DNA of 64,000 nt, from NCBI RefSeq assembly GCF_014595955.1, contig NZ_JABVCF010000003.1, positions 1 through 64,000 on the forward strand. The letters run 5' to 3'. Of this stretch, positions 1 to 7,836 are shown in pieces (positions within the stretch are counted from its first letter, which is position 1; every line of letters begins with the position of its first letter). A program made the position numbers and the translations under genes. The notes under the pieces are model-generated. The model did no database searches. It was not told the DNA's origin and saw nothing but the letters and a program-made list of their open reading frames with translations. This DNA is from Pseudaminobacter soli (ex Zhang et al. 2022) (GTDB taxonomy: Bacteria > Pseudomonadota > Alphaproteobacteria > Rhizobiales > Rhizobiaceae).

Positions 1-77
1 GGCGCTCACCGTCGCCCTACAATAAGGGGGTCAAAATTGGACGCCGATCAGGGGTCAGTTTTGCGCGCCGATTGACA
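1..77. mobile_element. One end of an IS21-family insertion sequence
   Basis: Two imperfect direct copies of a GGGGTCA-containing block lie in tandem here (about 29-50 and 51-72), ending in ATTGACA at 71-77. IS21-family ends carry such repeated 'GGGTCA...CGCCGATTGACA' blocks, with the terminal TGTCA pointing out of the element. The remainder of the element, including istA and istB, would lie left of position 1 and is not visible. The gene on the right side appears cut at position 78, which supports 77 as the outer boundary. The target duplication cannot be checked because the other end is off the window. Confidence 0.7.
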
Positions 78-265
78 TCGCGGCCATCCTTTCCTGAAAA
101 GACCGTGACGTAGAGGCGAAGGAGGTTTACCTCTACAACCGACCATGAGGCGATGGCTTCCATAGCAAGGGCGGCCAACTCGGGGCGCTGCAACAGGATG
201 CCGGGGCTAGTGTGCGAGAACTCGAAGGTTGCGGTTCGTGAGACTCGGGATAAAGGTTGAGGCAA
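78..265 (-). pseudogene. Hypothetical protein gene truncated by the IS21-type end
   Basis: The minus-strand frame from a TTG at 265 encodes about 62 residues of protein-like sequence. It includes the stretch PELAALAMEAIASWSVVEVN, which is amphipathic and helix-like. The frame then runs into the IS21 terminal repeat at 77, so the last residues in that frame are IS-derived. I read this as the 5' part of a gene cut by insertion. The family is not recognised with certainty. The start is uncertain, since no ATG is available. It is divergent from the small gene starting at 265, with almost no space between them, which hints at overlapping promoters. Confidence 0.45.
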
Positions 266-414
266 TGCCGGACACCGTGAAAGAAGCAGATGAAAAGCGG
301 TTCAACGAGACGCTGAAGCGGATGTTGAAGAGTCCGCCGCAGCCGCACGAGACAGTAAAGCACAAGACGAAACCTACAGTGCCACCAACACAGCCATTGT
401 CCAAGAAAGAGTGA
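265..414 (+). CDS. Small basic hypothetical protein (49 aa)
   Basis: The ATG at 265 is chosen over an upstream in-frame TTG at 229. The product begins MPDTVKEADEKRFNETLKRM and has a helical, charged N-terminal half. The second half is rich in Pro, Lys and Thr and looks disordered. Similar short proteins with a 'KRFNETLKRML..PPxPH' core are familiar to me as unannotated small proteins in rhizobial genomes, but I cannot name a domain. It ends 36 bases before the next gene on the same strand, so it may be co-transcribed with the two-gene cassette downstream. Confidence 0.5.
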   Translation: MPDTVKEADEKRFNETLKRMLKSPPQPHETVKHKTKPTVPPTQPLSKKE

Positions 415-450
415 GCGTGATATCCCTTCTCCAGCAGGGGGAGGGGTGCA

Positions 451-1386
451 ATGGCCAAGACTCGGCTAAAGACTGTCGTTTATAGGCGTGCGGTTTGGGT
501 TGACGGACATGACCCAAAAAAGACTCTGGAATACTATCTGCGTGTAGCCCACAGAAAGCTTCCCAAGATCGGCAATCGGAAGTTTGTTCGCTCAGACGGT
601 CAGATAATCAAGGGCAACAAGCCGAAGGACAACCCTGGCGGCGGGCTGCTCCTACATCTGGTCGCGGGGACTCCTGGGGATCATGCGAGCACTGTCCCTG
701 CCGGTGATGACGACCTTGAAGAATTCGAGGTTGGGATAACTCCAGCGCCGGCCAAAAAAGACTACATGGACGGCGACGTATTTGCGCTGGTGCGAAACGA
801 CCACGTCTTCCTGTGTTCTACCGTGCTGAGGGATGCGTCGTTTTCTACCTATTGCCGCGAGTTGTTTAAAAGGGCGGGTATCAACGACGGCGCTGACAAG
901 TTCGAGCTTCAAAACGTTGGCAACGTCGACAAGGTCAAGCTCATCAAGGCTCAAGGTGTAAAGGCGGTCGAAATGCGCGCAACGCTTTATGAGGCCAGCA
1001 CCAGTTACATTGGGCGCAAGGACGATGCAGCGGGGGCTGTAGGCGCGGCGTTTAAGCATTTGAAGGCGCTGTTTGGCGGTGCCGTGCCTGTGGATTTGGA
1101 GAATGTAAGCGTCTCTCTATCGCTATCGTTCGATACCAGAAAAAAAGATGGCCGGATTTCCGGTGATAAACTGATGCGCAAACTCGCCAATGACGTAGTT
1201 GATGACGAGGAGGACGACTACGTTATTGTCACCGGGAACAACCAGCGAATAAGTCAAAAGGAAGTCTTTGTTCGCCAGAAGGTAACAATTGATCGCCACG
1301 GAAAATCCGTGTTGCGCGATAGTGCATGGGAATCCCTCCGTAAATTCGAGAGTGATCTGAAAAAATCCGGCATGATGGCGCAATGA
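451..1386 (+). CDS. Hypothetical protein (311 aa), first gene of a two-gene cassette
   Basis: A soluble protein with no signal peptide or membrane segment. The N-terminus is basic (MAKTRLKTVVYRRAVWVDG). The middle contains beta-strand-like segments around residues 105-125 (MDGDVFALVRNDHVFLCSTV). A charged linker with DDEEDDY lies near residues 250-260. No catalytic motif, Walker box, zinc finger or nuclease signature is apparent, and I do not recognise the family. Codon use and GC are lower than in the core genes right of 4755. The gene stops 1 base before a four-helix membrane protein gene, so the two are almost certainly translated from one message. The position between an IS21 end and a transposase gene marks it as accessory. 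A role in defence is an inference from this architecture only. Confidence 0.75.
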   Translation: MAKTRLKTVVYRRAVWVDGHDPKKTLEYYLRVAHRKLPKIGNRKFVRSDGQIIKGNKPKDNPGGGLLLHLVAGTPGDHASTVPAGDDDLEEFEVGITPAPAKKDYMDGDVFALVRNDHVFLCSTVLRDASFSTYCRELFKRAGINDGADKFELQNVGNVDKVKLIKAQGVKAVEMRATLYEASTSYIGRKDDAAGAVGAAFKHLKALFGGAVPVDLENVSVSLSLSFDTRKKDGRISGDKLMRKLANDVVDDEEDDYVIVTGNNQRISQKEVFVRQKVTIDRHGKSVLRDSAWESLRKFESDLKKSGMMAQ

Positions 1387-1387
1387 T

Positions 1388-1873
1388 ATGCGAGCGCTCT
1401 ATATTGCGTTCTCGTTCTTATGCGGGTGTTTTGTCTCGATATACTGGGGGGAGTATGTCGTTGGCAATGAGGCCGCTATCGGCATCTTTGTAACCGTCTA
1501 CACGGTTCTAGCGGGCTTTCTTGTTGCGGTAATTGCTATTCTGGGAGACCCATCTCTTCTGCCATCCGGCTCTTGGCGATCAGCCGAAGGCCACCGGCAG
1601 GAGATAGAGGACAGGTTGATACGGCATACTTGGCTATTTGTTCTTTACCTCGTGACCATTGGAGTGATTTTTGTCGGCGCCCTTCTGAGCAAGGCGCCGG
1701 AAGATGTCGTATCAAGCTGCGTTAAGGCTATCATCGCACATATTCATTTAGGGCTTGGTGTCGCCGCATTCATATTGACCTTGGGAATGCCGAAGATGCT
1801 TATGGATATTCAACGAAAACGTGTAGACGCTGAGATAGATCGCAGGCGTGCCGAAGCGGGTATCAAGGACTAA
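1388..1873 (+). CDS. Four-helix inner-membrane protein (161 aa), second gene of the cassette
   Basis: Four hydrophobic segments are visible, at about residues 3-22, 28-53, 82-106 and 114-140. A charged cytoplasmic-looking loop lies at 60-80, and the C-terminal tail (about 142-161) is strongly charged, KRKRVDAEIDRRRAE-like, and probably coiled. There is no transporter or enzyme motif. The ATG at 1388 lies 1 base after the stop of the preceding gene with no strong Shine-Dalgarno site, implying translational coupling. Small multi-helix proteins paired with a soluble partner occur as effectors in several anti-phage systems, for example Kiwa. No sequence match to those is visible by eye, so function is unassigned. 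Confidence 0.7.
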   Translation: MRALYIAFSFLCGCFVSIYWGEYVVGNEAAIGIFVTVYTVLAGFLVAVIAILGDPSLLPSGSWRSAEGHRQEIEDRLIRHTWLFVLYLVTIGVIFVGALLSKAPEDVVSSCVKAIIAHIHLGLGVAAFILTLGMPKMLMDIQRKRVDAEIDRRRAEAGIKD

Positions 1874-1908
1874 TCTTTCGTTTTCGAAGAAGCCTTCGCG
1901 CCTTCTGC

Positions 1909-2898
1909 TTAGGCGTGACCGGCTTCACCAGTCCGCCGATAGGTTAGGCGCTTACCTTCGATCATGGCGAGCAACTGGTCGTGACGCTCAGCGTCATTGA
2001 CGCCAAGTGCCATGCGGCGGTTGTAGCGGAAATCGAATTCAGCAAGGTAACGGTGAAGATGGGCCTCACCGCAATGCTGATACACGCCGACCATGCCGCG
2101 CTTGAAAACCGAGAACACGTTCTCAATCGTGTTGGTGTGGACGACGATCTCGCCGTCGCGGCGAGCGTATTCCTTCGCAGAGTGTTTCACGGTGTCGTGC
2201 TTGGCGTACTCCTTGCCAGTCTCGACATAGAGGCGGGACTCGTCGGTGTAGAGGGTCGTATCGCGGGTCACGTTGCGGACCAGCACTTCGCGCACGGTGG
2301 AGGCCGTGGCGTTCTGTAGGTGGAACATGCGGGCCTTGCCGCCGCGCTCCACGAGGCCAACCACGATACGCTTCTCAGCGCCACCGGCCTTGCCCGACTT
2401 GGTGGGCTTCCAGTTCTTGCGAGCGCGCGGGCGGGCATATTCGCGGGGCGTCTCGCGCTTGCCGATGTAGGTTTCGTCGGCCTCAACGGTTTTACCTTCG
2501 CCACCGATCGGGCCGGACGACTTTACGTCTTCCTTCATGGCCTCGCGAATGCGATGCGTCATGAACCAAGCGGTCTTGTAGGTGACGCCCAACATGCGGT
2601 GCAGCTGGTGCGAGGACAGGCCCTTCTTGGAAGAGGCGAGCAGGAAGGTAGCCAGCAGCCACTTGTTGAGCGGGATCTTGGAGCGCTCGAAAACAGTCCC
2701 GACCGTCACAGTGAACTGTTCGCGGCATTCCATGCAGTTGTAGAGGCCAGGACGATGCGCCTTGCCCTTCATGGCAGTGATGCGGTCGGCCTGAGCGTTA
2801 CCGCAATGCGGGCAGTTCGGACCATGCGGCCAACGCTGAGCCTCAAGGTGCTTACGGGCCTCGTCAGCGTCGGTGAAGATCGGATGATCAAGCTTCAT
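1909..2898 (-). CDS. IS1595-family (ISXO2-like) transposase
   Basis: A 329-aa transposase. The N-terminal zinc ribbon has CPHC at residues 29-32 and CMEC at 55-58, followed by a helix-turn-helix-like region to about residue 120. The ISXO2-type DDE domain opens with VEADETYIG (Asp141), has a second Asp in LYTDESRLY, and ends with HTNTIENVFSVFKRG. The length and motif order are those of intact family members, so it may be active. A TTGACA-like -35 element lies just upstream on the minus strand (2941-2956). I could not identify matched terminal inverted repeats by eye, so element boundaries are not called. A decayed relative lies at 4255-4550. Confidence 0.92.
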   Translation of the reverse strand: MKLDHPIFTDADEARKHLEAQRWPHGPNCPHCGNAQADRITAMKGKAHRPGLYNCMECREQFTVTVGTVFERSKIPLNKWLLATFLLASSKKGLSSHQLHRMLGVTYKTAWFMTHRIREAMKEDVKSSGPIGGEGKTVEADETYIGKRETPREYARPRARKNWKPTKSGKAGGAEKRIVVGLVERGGKARMFHLQNATASTVREVLVRNVTRDTTLYTDESRLYVETGKEYAKHDTVKHSAKEYARRDGEIVVHTNTIENVFSVFKRGMVGVYQHCGEAHLHRYLAEFDFRYNRRMALGVNDAERHDQLLAMIEGKRLTYRRTGEAGHA

Positions 2899-2950
2899 GG
2901 GTCTGCCCTCTCGATAGCTTGACCCTACGGAATGGGACTTGCTTTGTCAA

Positions 2951-2984
2951 GTATATAATTAGGATTATTTTCCTAATTATATAC
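2951..2984. repeat. Perfect AT-rich palindrome (14-bp arms, 6-base loop)
   Basis: GTATATAATTAGGA at 2951-2964 is the exact reverse complement of TCCTAATTATATAC at 2971-2984, with TTATTT between. It sits between the start of the IS1595-type transposase gene and the stop codon of the convergent-side hypothetical gene. The TAG stop of that gene (2973-2975) lies inside the right arm. It could be a terminator for that gene, an operator or -10 region for the transposase promoter, or an IS end. It is far more AT-rich than its surroundings. Confidence 0.7.
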
Positions 2985-3614
2985 TTTACGTACCAGGAAA
3001 ATAGTCCTATGATTCGCGATGACAGGCCGGCAGAGAACGCGCTTGCGGAAGAGGTCTTCTCTGCTGGGAATAGAGAGGTTTATGACTCTTGCCCTAGTAA
3101 TGTTTTTGAGCGGTCGGGTTCTAGCTTCCGCCACTAATGCATCGTGGGCGGCGATTCCCCTTCTGTTGTTCTCTTCAATCATTTTGGAAAGGAGGAACTT
3201 CCAGAAGCGGATGTCCCCTTCCGACATCGACGCAAGGCGCATGGAAACCGTGAAAGCGGCATCGATCTGGTCGCCTCGTACCGCTACGCCAACCTTGAAC
3301 TGTTCAAGCGGACTGACTGAATGGGCGGCAAATTTGTCCGCGTTCGCCATCAATACGTCGTGGAACTCGGCTGCATTTTCATGCAGACCCTCGATATCGC
3401 CTCGCACCATTCTTGTCCGAGCGCCGTGAGTAAAGCACCTTCGATATGCAATGAGGCTTGAAGTGAATACGGCGGACCCAATGATGTCGTCGTCGGTTTC
3501 TAGCAGGATATCGAGATAGGAGACGACGCGTTGTAGATCATGAAGGATGCCAGACAGGTCGGCCATATCTCTGGCCAGTTGAGACCGGTATTCGTAAAGG
3601 ACCACGCTCTGCAT
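2973..3614 (-). CDS. Hypothetical protein (213 aa)
   Basis: The ATG at 3614 is preferred to an upstream TTG at 3635. The product starts MQSVVLYEYRSQLARDMADL, is mainly helical and soluble, and has no signal peptide, membrane segment or catalytic motif I recognise. The C-terminal 30 residues are basic. The stop lies within the AT-rich palindrome at 2951-2984. It sits among mobile-element remnants, and codon use is less GC-biased than the core genome, consistent with acquisition. Confidence 0.5.
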   Translation of the reverse strand: MQSVVLYEYRSQLARDMADLSGILHDLQRVVSYLDILLETDDDIIGSAVFTSSLIAYRRCFTHGARTRMVRGDIEGLHENAAEFHDVLMANADKFAAHSVSPLEQFKVGVAVRGDQIDAAFTVSMRLASMSEGDIRFWKFLLSKMIEENNRRGIAAHDALVAEARTRPLKNITRARVINLSIPSREDLFRKRVLCRPVIANHRTIFLVRKVYN

Positions 3615-3646
3615 GCCGGAAGACCCCAAAGACAAAGACCAGGAAA

Positions 3647-3760
3647 ATGGCGACGGGATGCTTCGCCGGCCTGCTGAACACCCATCCCGATCCGAAGACC
3701 GGAAAGGGAGAGAAGAAGCGGAAGAATACCAAGAGGGATGATGAACCTAGTTCAGGATAA
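3647..3760 (+). CDS. Possible small basic protein (37 aa)
   Basis: A short ATG-initiated frame with a GGAAA upstream reads MATGCFAGLLNTHPDPKTGK followed by a Lys/Arg-rich tail (GEKKRKNTKRDDEPSSG). Composition and the 'LLNT.P.P' core faintly resemble the small protein at 265-414, suggesting a relic or relative of the same small-protein type. The overlapping frame starting at 3613 contains a similar acidic N-terminus, so a frameshift may separate the two halves. Treat as tentative. Confidence 0.25.
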   Translation: MATGCFAGLLNTHPDPKTGKGEKKRKNTKRDDEPSSG

Positions 3761-4043
3761 TAGGATCACCGCGGCGGCGGCCAGCACCACCCTTCCGGAT
3801 CTCCTCAAGGGTCTTCTCAACAAGCTCCTCCCCGCCGCCCGTATAGAGAGCTGCCATGAAGGCGATGGTATTCGCTGCCGGGCCCGCGAATTCCCACTTG
3901 CATTCGGAGAACGTGTTACTTTTCAAAGCGGGCGGCATAAGCCCTGAAAAGAGCAAGGTGCATCTTTCAAAGGCGCAGCCCTCGAATGTACCGCCGTCCA
4001 AGTTTACAAGCGTGTCCTTGAACTTCTTATTGAATGCGAGCAT
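3747..4043 (-). CDS. Small pentapeptide-like hypothetical protein (98 aa)
   Basis: The start at 4043 (MLAFNKKFKDTLVNLDGG) is chosen because the upstream extension is low-quality sequence. Residues 10-40 show the alternating pattern FEGCAFERCTLLFSG typical of pentapeptide-like beta strands, followed by FSECKWEFAGPAANT. The C-terminus is helical and charged (EELVEKTLEEIRKGG). I recognise this as a widespread short conserved protein of unknown function found in accessory DNA, but cannot name it. It is monocistronic by position, in a patch of mobile-element debris. Confidence 0.6.
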   Translation of the reverse strand: MLAFNKKFKDTLVNLDGGTFEGCAFERCTLLFSGLMPPALKSNTFSECKWEFAGPAANTIAFMAALYTGGGEELVEKTLEEIRKGGAGRRRGDPIILN

Positions 4044-4254
4044 GTCAAAGTTCCTGTCTGTGGTGCCACAGGAGGACTTGGCGTGAATCGCGATACGCGG
4101 GACAGGGTCGTGATCACAAAGAAGCCCGCCAACGGCTTGTTTCAGCAAAAGGCGACCGGCTGAACCATAGTCGCTTTTACCTTTTCACGATCCGTTCCTT
4201 TCGAGCAAGATTCATTGCGCATTAATCCCCGGTTGAATTAGAATTTGTGCTTCT

Positions 4255-4550
4255 CTTCTTGTGTCTCGTAACAAGTCGTAGCGCATTCTGCTTAGGCCTA
4301 ACCGTCTTCATTAGCCAATCTATAAATCAAACGTTTGTCACGCGCGCCGCGAAGAAGATTTTCCGCGCTCCGTATCTTCAATGCCAAGGGCAGAGCGGCG
4401 GTTGTACCTGAAATCGAACTCGCAAGGTGGCGGTGAAGATGGGCTTCACCGCAGTGCCGTTAAACACCGATCATGCCGCGCTTGTACACTGAGCAGACGT
4501 CCTCGATCGTGTTTGTGTGAACGAGGTGTTCGCCTTTCCTGGCGTGCGTC
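4255..4550 (-). pseudogene. Decayed 3' remnant of an IS1595-type transposase gene
   Basis: This stretch aligns by eye with the 3' quarter of the intact transposase gene at 1909-2150. It shares the CTTCTGCTTAGGC block near the stop, the GGTGAAGATGGGC block and the region encoding VHTNTIENVFSVFKRG. Read on the minus strand, it gives LVHTNTIEDVCSVYKRGMIGV, then a stop, then HCGEAHLHRHLA in the same register, with several further differences. The 5' three quarters are missing: similarity stops near 4550. It is a truncated, mutated relative rather than a recent duplicate. Confidence 0.75.
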
Positions 4551-4754
4551 TCAGCCGCCCCCAATACCCTGACTTTTCCGCTTAAACTTAAGCAGCCCGC
4601 AACCTTTGCCGGATAGTGGCCTCGCATTCTGGAATGCCGGCCAGGCGGCAGCGGTATGCCGACGGCTGCAGCCGGCTTGGTCGCGGTCCATACCGTCTCC
4701 TTCCAGCAAAAACACGAACGGAGTCCGGCCCAAAGCCGCGACCGGAGTATCTGC

Positions 4755-6764
4755 ATGCGGGTCGTCTCGTGCATCGTCACCCTCCACAATTTGTGGCTCG
4801 TGGCCCTGGCGGCGGTGGTCTGCATCGGCGGAGCCTGGGTCGGCTTCGGGCTCTTCCGGCGGGCCCGGGAGCGGCGGGAGGTGCAGAAGGCGGGCTGGAT
4901 CTTCCTCGCCGCAGTCGCTGCTGGCGCGGCGGTCTGGTGCACGCATTTCATCGCCATGCTCGCCTACGAGAGCGGCGCGCCCGTCACCTATGACCCGATC
5001 CTGACCATGGTGTCGCTGCTGGTGGCGATCGCCGGCATGGGGCTCGCCTTCTGGACCGCGCTTGAACCCGGCAGGGCTTCCGTCGTGCTCGGCGGTGGCA
5101 TCCTCGGCGTTTCGGTCTCGGCCATGCACTACACCGGGATGATGGCCTATCATGTCGACGGCCTCATCTCCTGGGATGCCCCCTACGTGGTCGCTTCGGT
5201 GCTGATCGCGGCCGGCGCCGGCGTCGCTGCCATGCTCGCCTCTCTCGCCGACCGCAAGCTGCTGGCGCACGCCTGCTTCGTCCTCGCGGTCGTCGGACTT
5301 CATTTCACCGGCATGACCGCCGTTTCCGTCACGCCCTTCGCGACCGGCGCGGAGATTGCCGATCCGCAGGTCATCGCGGCTATGGCGGTGGCGGTGGCCG
5401 GCGTTGCCATCATCGTCATCGGCACGGGTGTGGCCAGCTACATGATCGACTCGGATGTCTCCGAGAAGAACCTCGATGCGCTCCGCCAGATGGCGCTGAA
5501 CGATCCGCTGACCGGACTGCCCAACCGCACCAGTTTCAGCAACTATCTCGGCCATGAGCTGGAGCGGGCGCGAGCCGGCGGCACTAAGGTTGCCGTCATT
5601 GGCATCGATCTCGACAAGTTCAAGGAGATCAACGACCTGCGTGGCCACGAGGCGGGCGATCAGGCGCTGCAGATCATCGCCGGCCGCCTCGCCGCCCTCC
5701 TGCGCGACGGTGAGTTCGTCGCCCGCATCGGCGGCGACGAGTTCGCCGCGGTGAAGCGCTTCGACGAACAGCGCGAGTTGCACGACTTCGTCGCGCGCCT
5801 GGAGCGTGAGCTTTTCGCGGTGATGCGGATCGACGACTTCGACGTCGTCCCCGGCGCCAGCATCGGTATCTCGGTCTATCCCCAGGACGGCGGCACTGCG
5901 GCAAGGCTAATCGGCAACGCCGACCTTGCCATGTACCGGGCCAAAGCGGACGTGGCGCGTGCGGTCTGCTTCTATGAGGCAGATATGGACGAACTCGCCC
6001 GCGCCCGGCGCGATCTGGGGCTTGATCTGCGCCGCGCCATCGACCGGGGAGAACTGCAACTGCACTATCAGGTACAGACGACCGTCAGCAGCCGCGAGGT
6101 GGTCGGCTACGAAGTGCTCCTCAGGTGGAAGCATCACCGCCTCGGCTATGTCTCGCCGGCCGAGTTCATCCCGCTGGCGGAGGAGACCGGAACGATCCTT
6201 ACCATCGGCGAATGGGTGCTGCGTGAGGCTTGCAAGGAAGCGGCATCATGGCCGCAGCCTGACAAGATCGCCGTCAATCTTTCACCGGTCCAGCTCGCCC
6301 ATTGCGACCTGCCGCGTCTCGTCCACCAGATCCTTGTGGAGACGGGACTGCCCGCCTCACGGCTGGAGCTGGAGATCACCGAGTCGTCGATCATCCAGGA
6401 CAAGGTGCGCTCGCTTCATGCCCTTCGGCAGATCCGCGCGCTCGGCGTGACCATCGCCATCGACGACTTCGGCACCGGCTATTCGTCGCTGGACACCCTG
6501 CGCTCATTCCCCTTCGACAGGATCAAGCTCGACCGCTCGTTCATGAGCGAGGTGGAGCAGAGCGCCCAGGCCCGCGCCATCATCCGGGCCGTCCTTGCGC
6601 TCGGCAAGAGCCTCGACATCAGTGTGCTCGCCGAGGGCGTCGAGACCGAGGGCCAACTGAAGCTGCTGCAGTCGGAAGGCTGCGACGAGGCGCAGGGCTA
6701 TCATCTGGGCCGGCCGGAGCCCCGCCGCAGTTCTCCCCAGGCGGACGCGGCAGCCGCCGCGTGA
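4755..6764 (+). CDS. MHYT-GGDEF-EAL c-di-GMP signalling protein
   Basis: A 669-aa membrane protein. Residues 1-235 form an MHYT sensor with about seven membrane helices and the repeats THFIAM, MHYTGMM and LHFTGM. A GGDEF domain follows with an intact GGDEF at residues 326-330. The upstream inhibitory site reads RDGE rather than RxxD, so product inhibition may be weak. The EAL domain has EVL at 453-455, NLSPVQ and DDFGTGYSS from 570, and looks catalytically complete. It would make and degrade c-di-GMP in response to a ligand, with MHYT domains proposed to sense O2, CO or NO through copper. The ATG at 4755 fits the usual 'HNLWLVALAA' N-terminus; an in-frame extension to 4656 is probably untranslated. 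Confidence 0.93.
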   Translation: MRVVSCIVTLHNLWLVALAAVVCIGGAWVGFGLFRRARERREVQKAGWIFLAAVAAGAAVWCTHFIAMLAYESGAPVTYDPILTMVSLLVAIAGMGLAFWTALEPGRASVVLGGGILGVSVSAMHYTGMMAYHVDGLISWDAPYVVASVLIAAGAGVAAMLASLADRKLLAHACFVLAVVGLHFTGMTAVSVTPFATGAEIADPQVIAAMAVAVAGVAIIVIGTGVASYMIDSDVSEKNLDALRQMALNDPLTGLPNRTSFSNYLGHELERARAGGTKVAVIGIDLDKFKEINDLRGHEAGDQALQIIAGRLAALLRDGEFVARIGGDEFAAVKRFDEQRELHDFVARLERELFAVMRIDDFDVVPGASIGISVYPQDGGTAARLIGNADLAMYRAKADVARAVCFYEADMDELARARRDLGLDLRRAIDRGELQLHYQVQTTVSSREVVGYEVLLRWKHHRLGYVSPAEFIPLAEETGTILTIGEWVLREACKEAASWPQPDKIAVNLSPVQLAHCDLPRLVHQILVETGLPASRLELEITESSIIQDKVRSLHALRQIRALGVTIAIDDFGTGYSSLDTLRSFPFDRIKLDRSFMSEVEQSAQARAIIRAVLALGKSLDISVLAEGVETEGQLKLLQSEGCDEAQGYHLGRPEPRRSSPQADAAAAA

Positions 6765-6767
6765 CGC

Positions 6768-7784
6768 CTACTCCCGCGCGCTTTCCCTCAGCTTCTGCGC
6801 ATAGACGTTAATCACCAGCGCCGCGAGCAGGATCAGCCCGCGGATCAGGATTTTTAGGAAACTGTCGATCTGGATGTGGTCGAGGCCGTTGTTGAGCACG
6901 CCCAGTACCAGCAGGCCGATGATGGTGTTGCCGATACCGCCGCGCCCGCCGAACAGGCTGGTGCCGCCCACCACCACCGCCGCGATCGCGTCGAGCAGGA
7001 AAGTGTCGAACTGGTTCTGCTGGGCCGAGCCGAAATAGGCGACGCCCAGCATCCCGGCGATGCCCGAGCACATGGCGCAGATGATCATCACCGCGGCGAT
7101 GATCATCTTGACGTTGACACCGGAATATTCGGCCGCCTCGCGGTTGCCGCCGACCATGTACACGTAGCGGCCGAAGCGCGTGTAGGTGAGCACGACATGC
7201 GCCACCAGCATGAAAGCCAAGCAGACCACGATGGTCCACTTAATCCCGAAGATCGTGCCGGAGCCCAGCGTGGTGATGATCTCGGGGTAGTTGTAGGCGA
7301 TCTGTCCGCGCACCAGCATGGCCGAGATGCCGTTGGCGATCTGCATCATCGCTAGCGTCATGATGAACGACGGGATGCCGATCGCGGTCACGCCGAAGGC
7401 GGTGACGAGCCCGATGCTGAAGCAGGCGGCGAGCGTCAGGATGATCGCGATCCAGCCCTGCACCGGCATGTTGGCGATGTTCACATAATCCGGCTGGACC
7501 GTGAAATAGGCGACCAGGATGCCGATGGCGTTGGCGACCGCCGCCACCGACAGGTCGATCTCTGCCGTCAGGATGACGAAGGTCAGGCCGACCGCGATGA
7601 TGCCGGTGATCGAGGCCTGCGACAGGATGTTCATCAGATTGTCGAACGTCCGAAAACTTTCGGCCTGCGTCGAGAAGAAGATCACCAGCACGATCAGGGT
7701 GAAGACCGGCGCGATGTTGCGCATCTGCTCGGCCATGAAGCGGCCGAAGGTGAAAGGCCGGGCCGTTTCGGTGGTGACGCTCAT
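6768..7784 (-). CDS. Ribose-type sugar ABC transporter permease
   Basis: A 338-aa integral membrane protein of the RbsC/BPD_transp_2 family with about nine hydrophobic segments. The family loop motif is GGRGGIGNTIIG near residue 275. It is the last gene of a substrate-binding protein, ATPase and permease operon on the minus strand, the standard order for CUT2 importers. The start is placed at the ATG at 7784 (MSVTTETARPF); the frame extends upstream but would overlap the spacer after the ATPase gene. The sugar cannot be deduced from the sequence. It ends 3 bases from the convergent c-di-GMP gene. Confidence 0.9.
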   Translation of the reverse strand: MSVTTETARPFTFGRFMAEQMRNIAPVFTLIVLVIFFSTQAESFRTFDNLMNILSQASITGIIAVGLTFVILTAEIDLSVAAVANAIGILVAYFTVQPDYVNIANMPVQGWIAIILTLAACFSIGLVTAFGVTAIGIPSFIMTLAMMQIANGISAMLVRGQIAYNYPEIITTLGSGTIFGIKWTIVVCLAFMLVAHVVLTYTRFGRYVYMVGGNREAAEYSGVNVKMIIAAVMIICAMCSGIAGMLGVAYFGSAQQNQFDTFLLDAIAAVVVGGTSLFGGRGGIGNTIIGLLVLGVLNNGLDHIQIDSFLKILIRGLILLAALVINVYAQKLRESARE

Positions 7785-7836
7785 GTTAGCTGGTCCAATG
7801 GTCAGATGGGATTGTGAACGAGCTGGCAAGAGAACA

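Noticed and set aside
4551-5783. Minus-strand frame of about 410 codons opposite the c-di-GMP gene
   Set aside because: Asp/His/Arg-rich shadow with no domain, opposite a clear MHYT-GGDEF gene.
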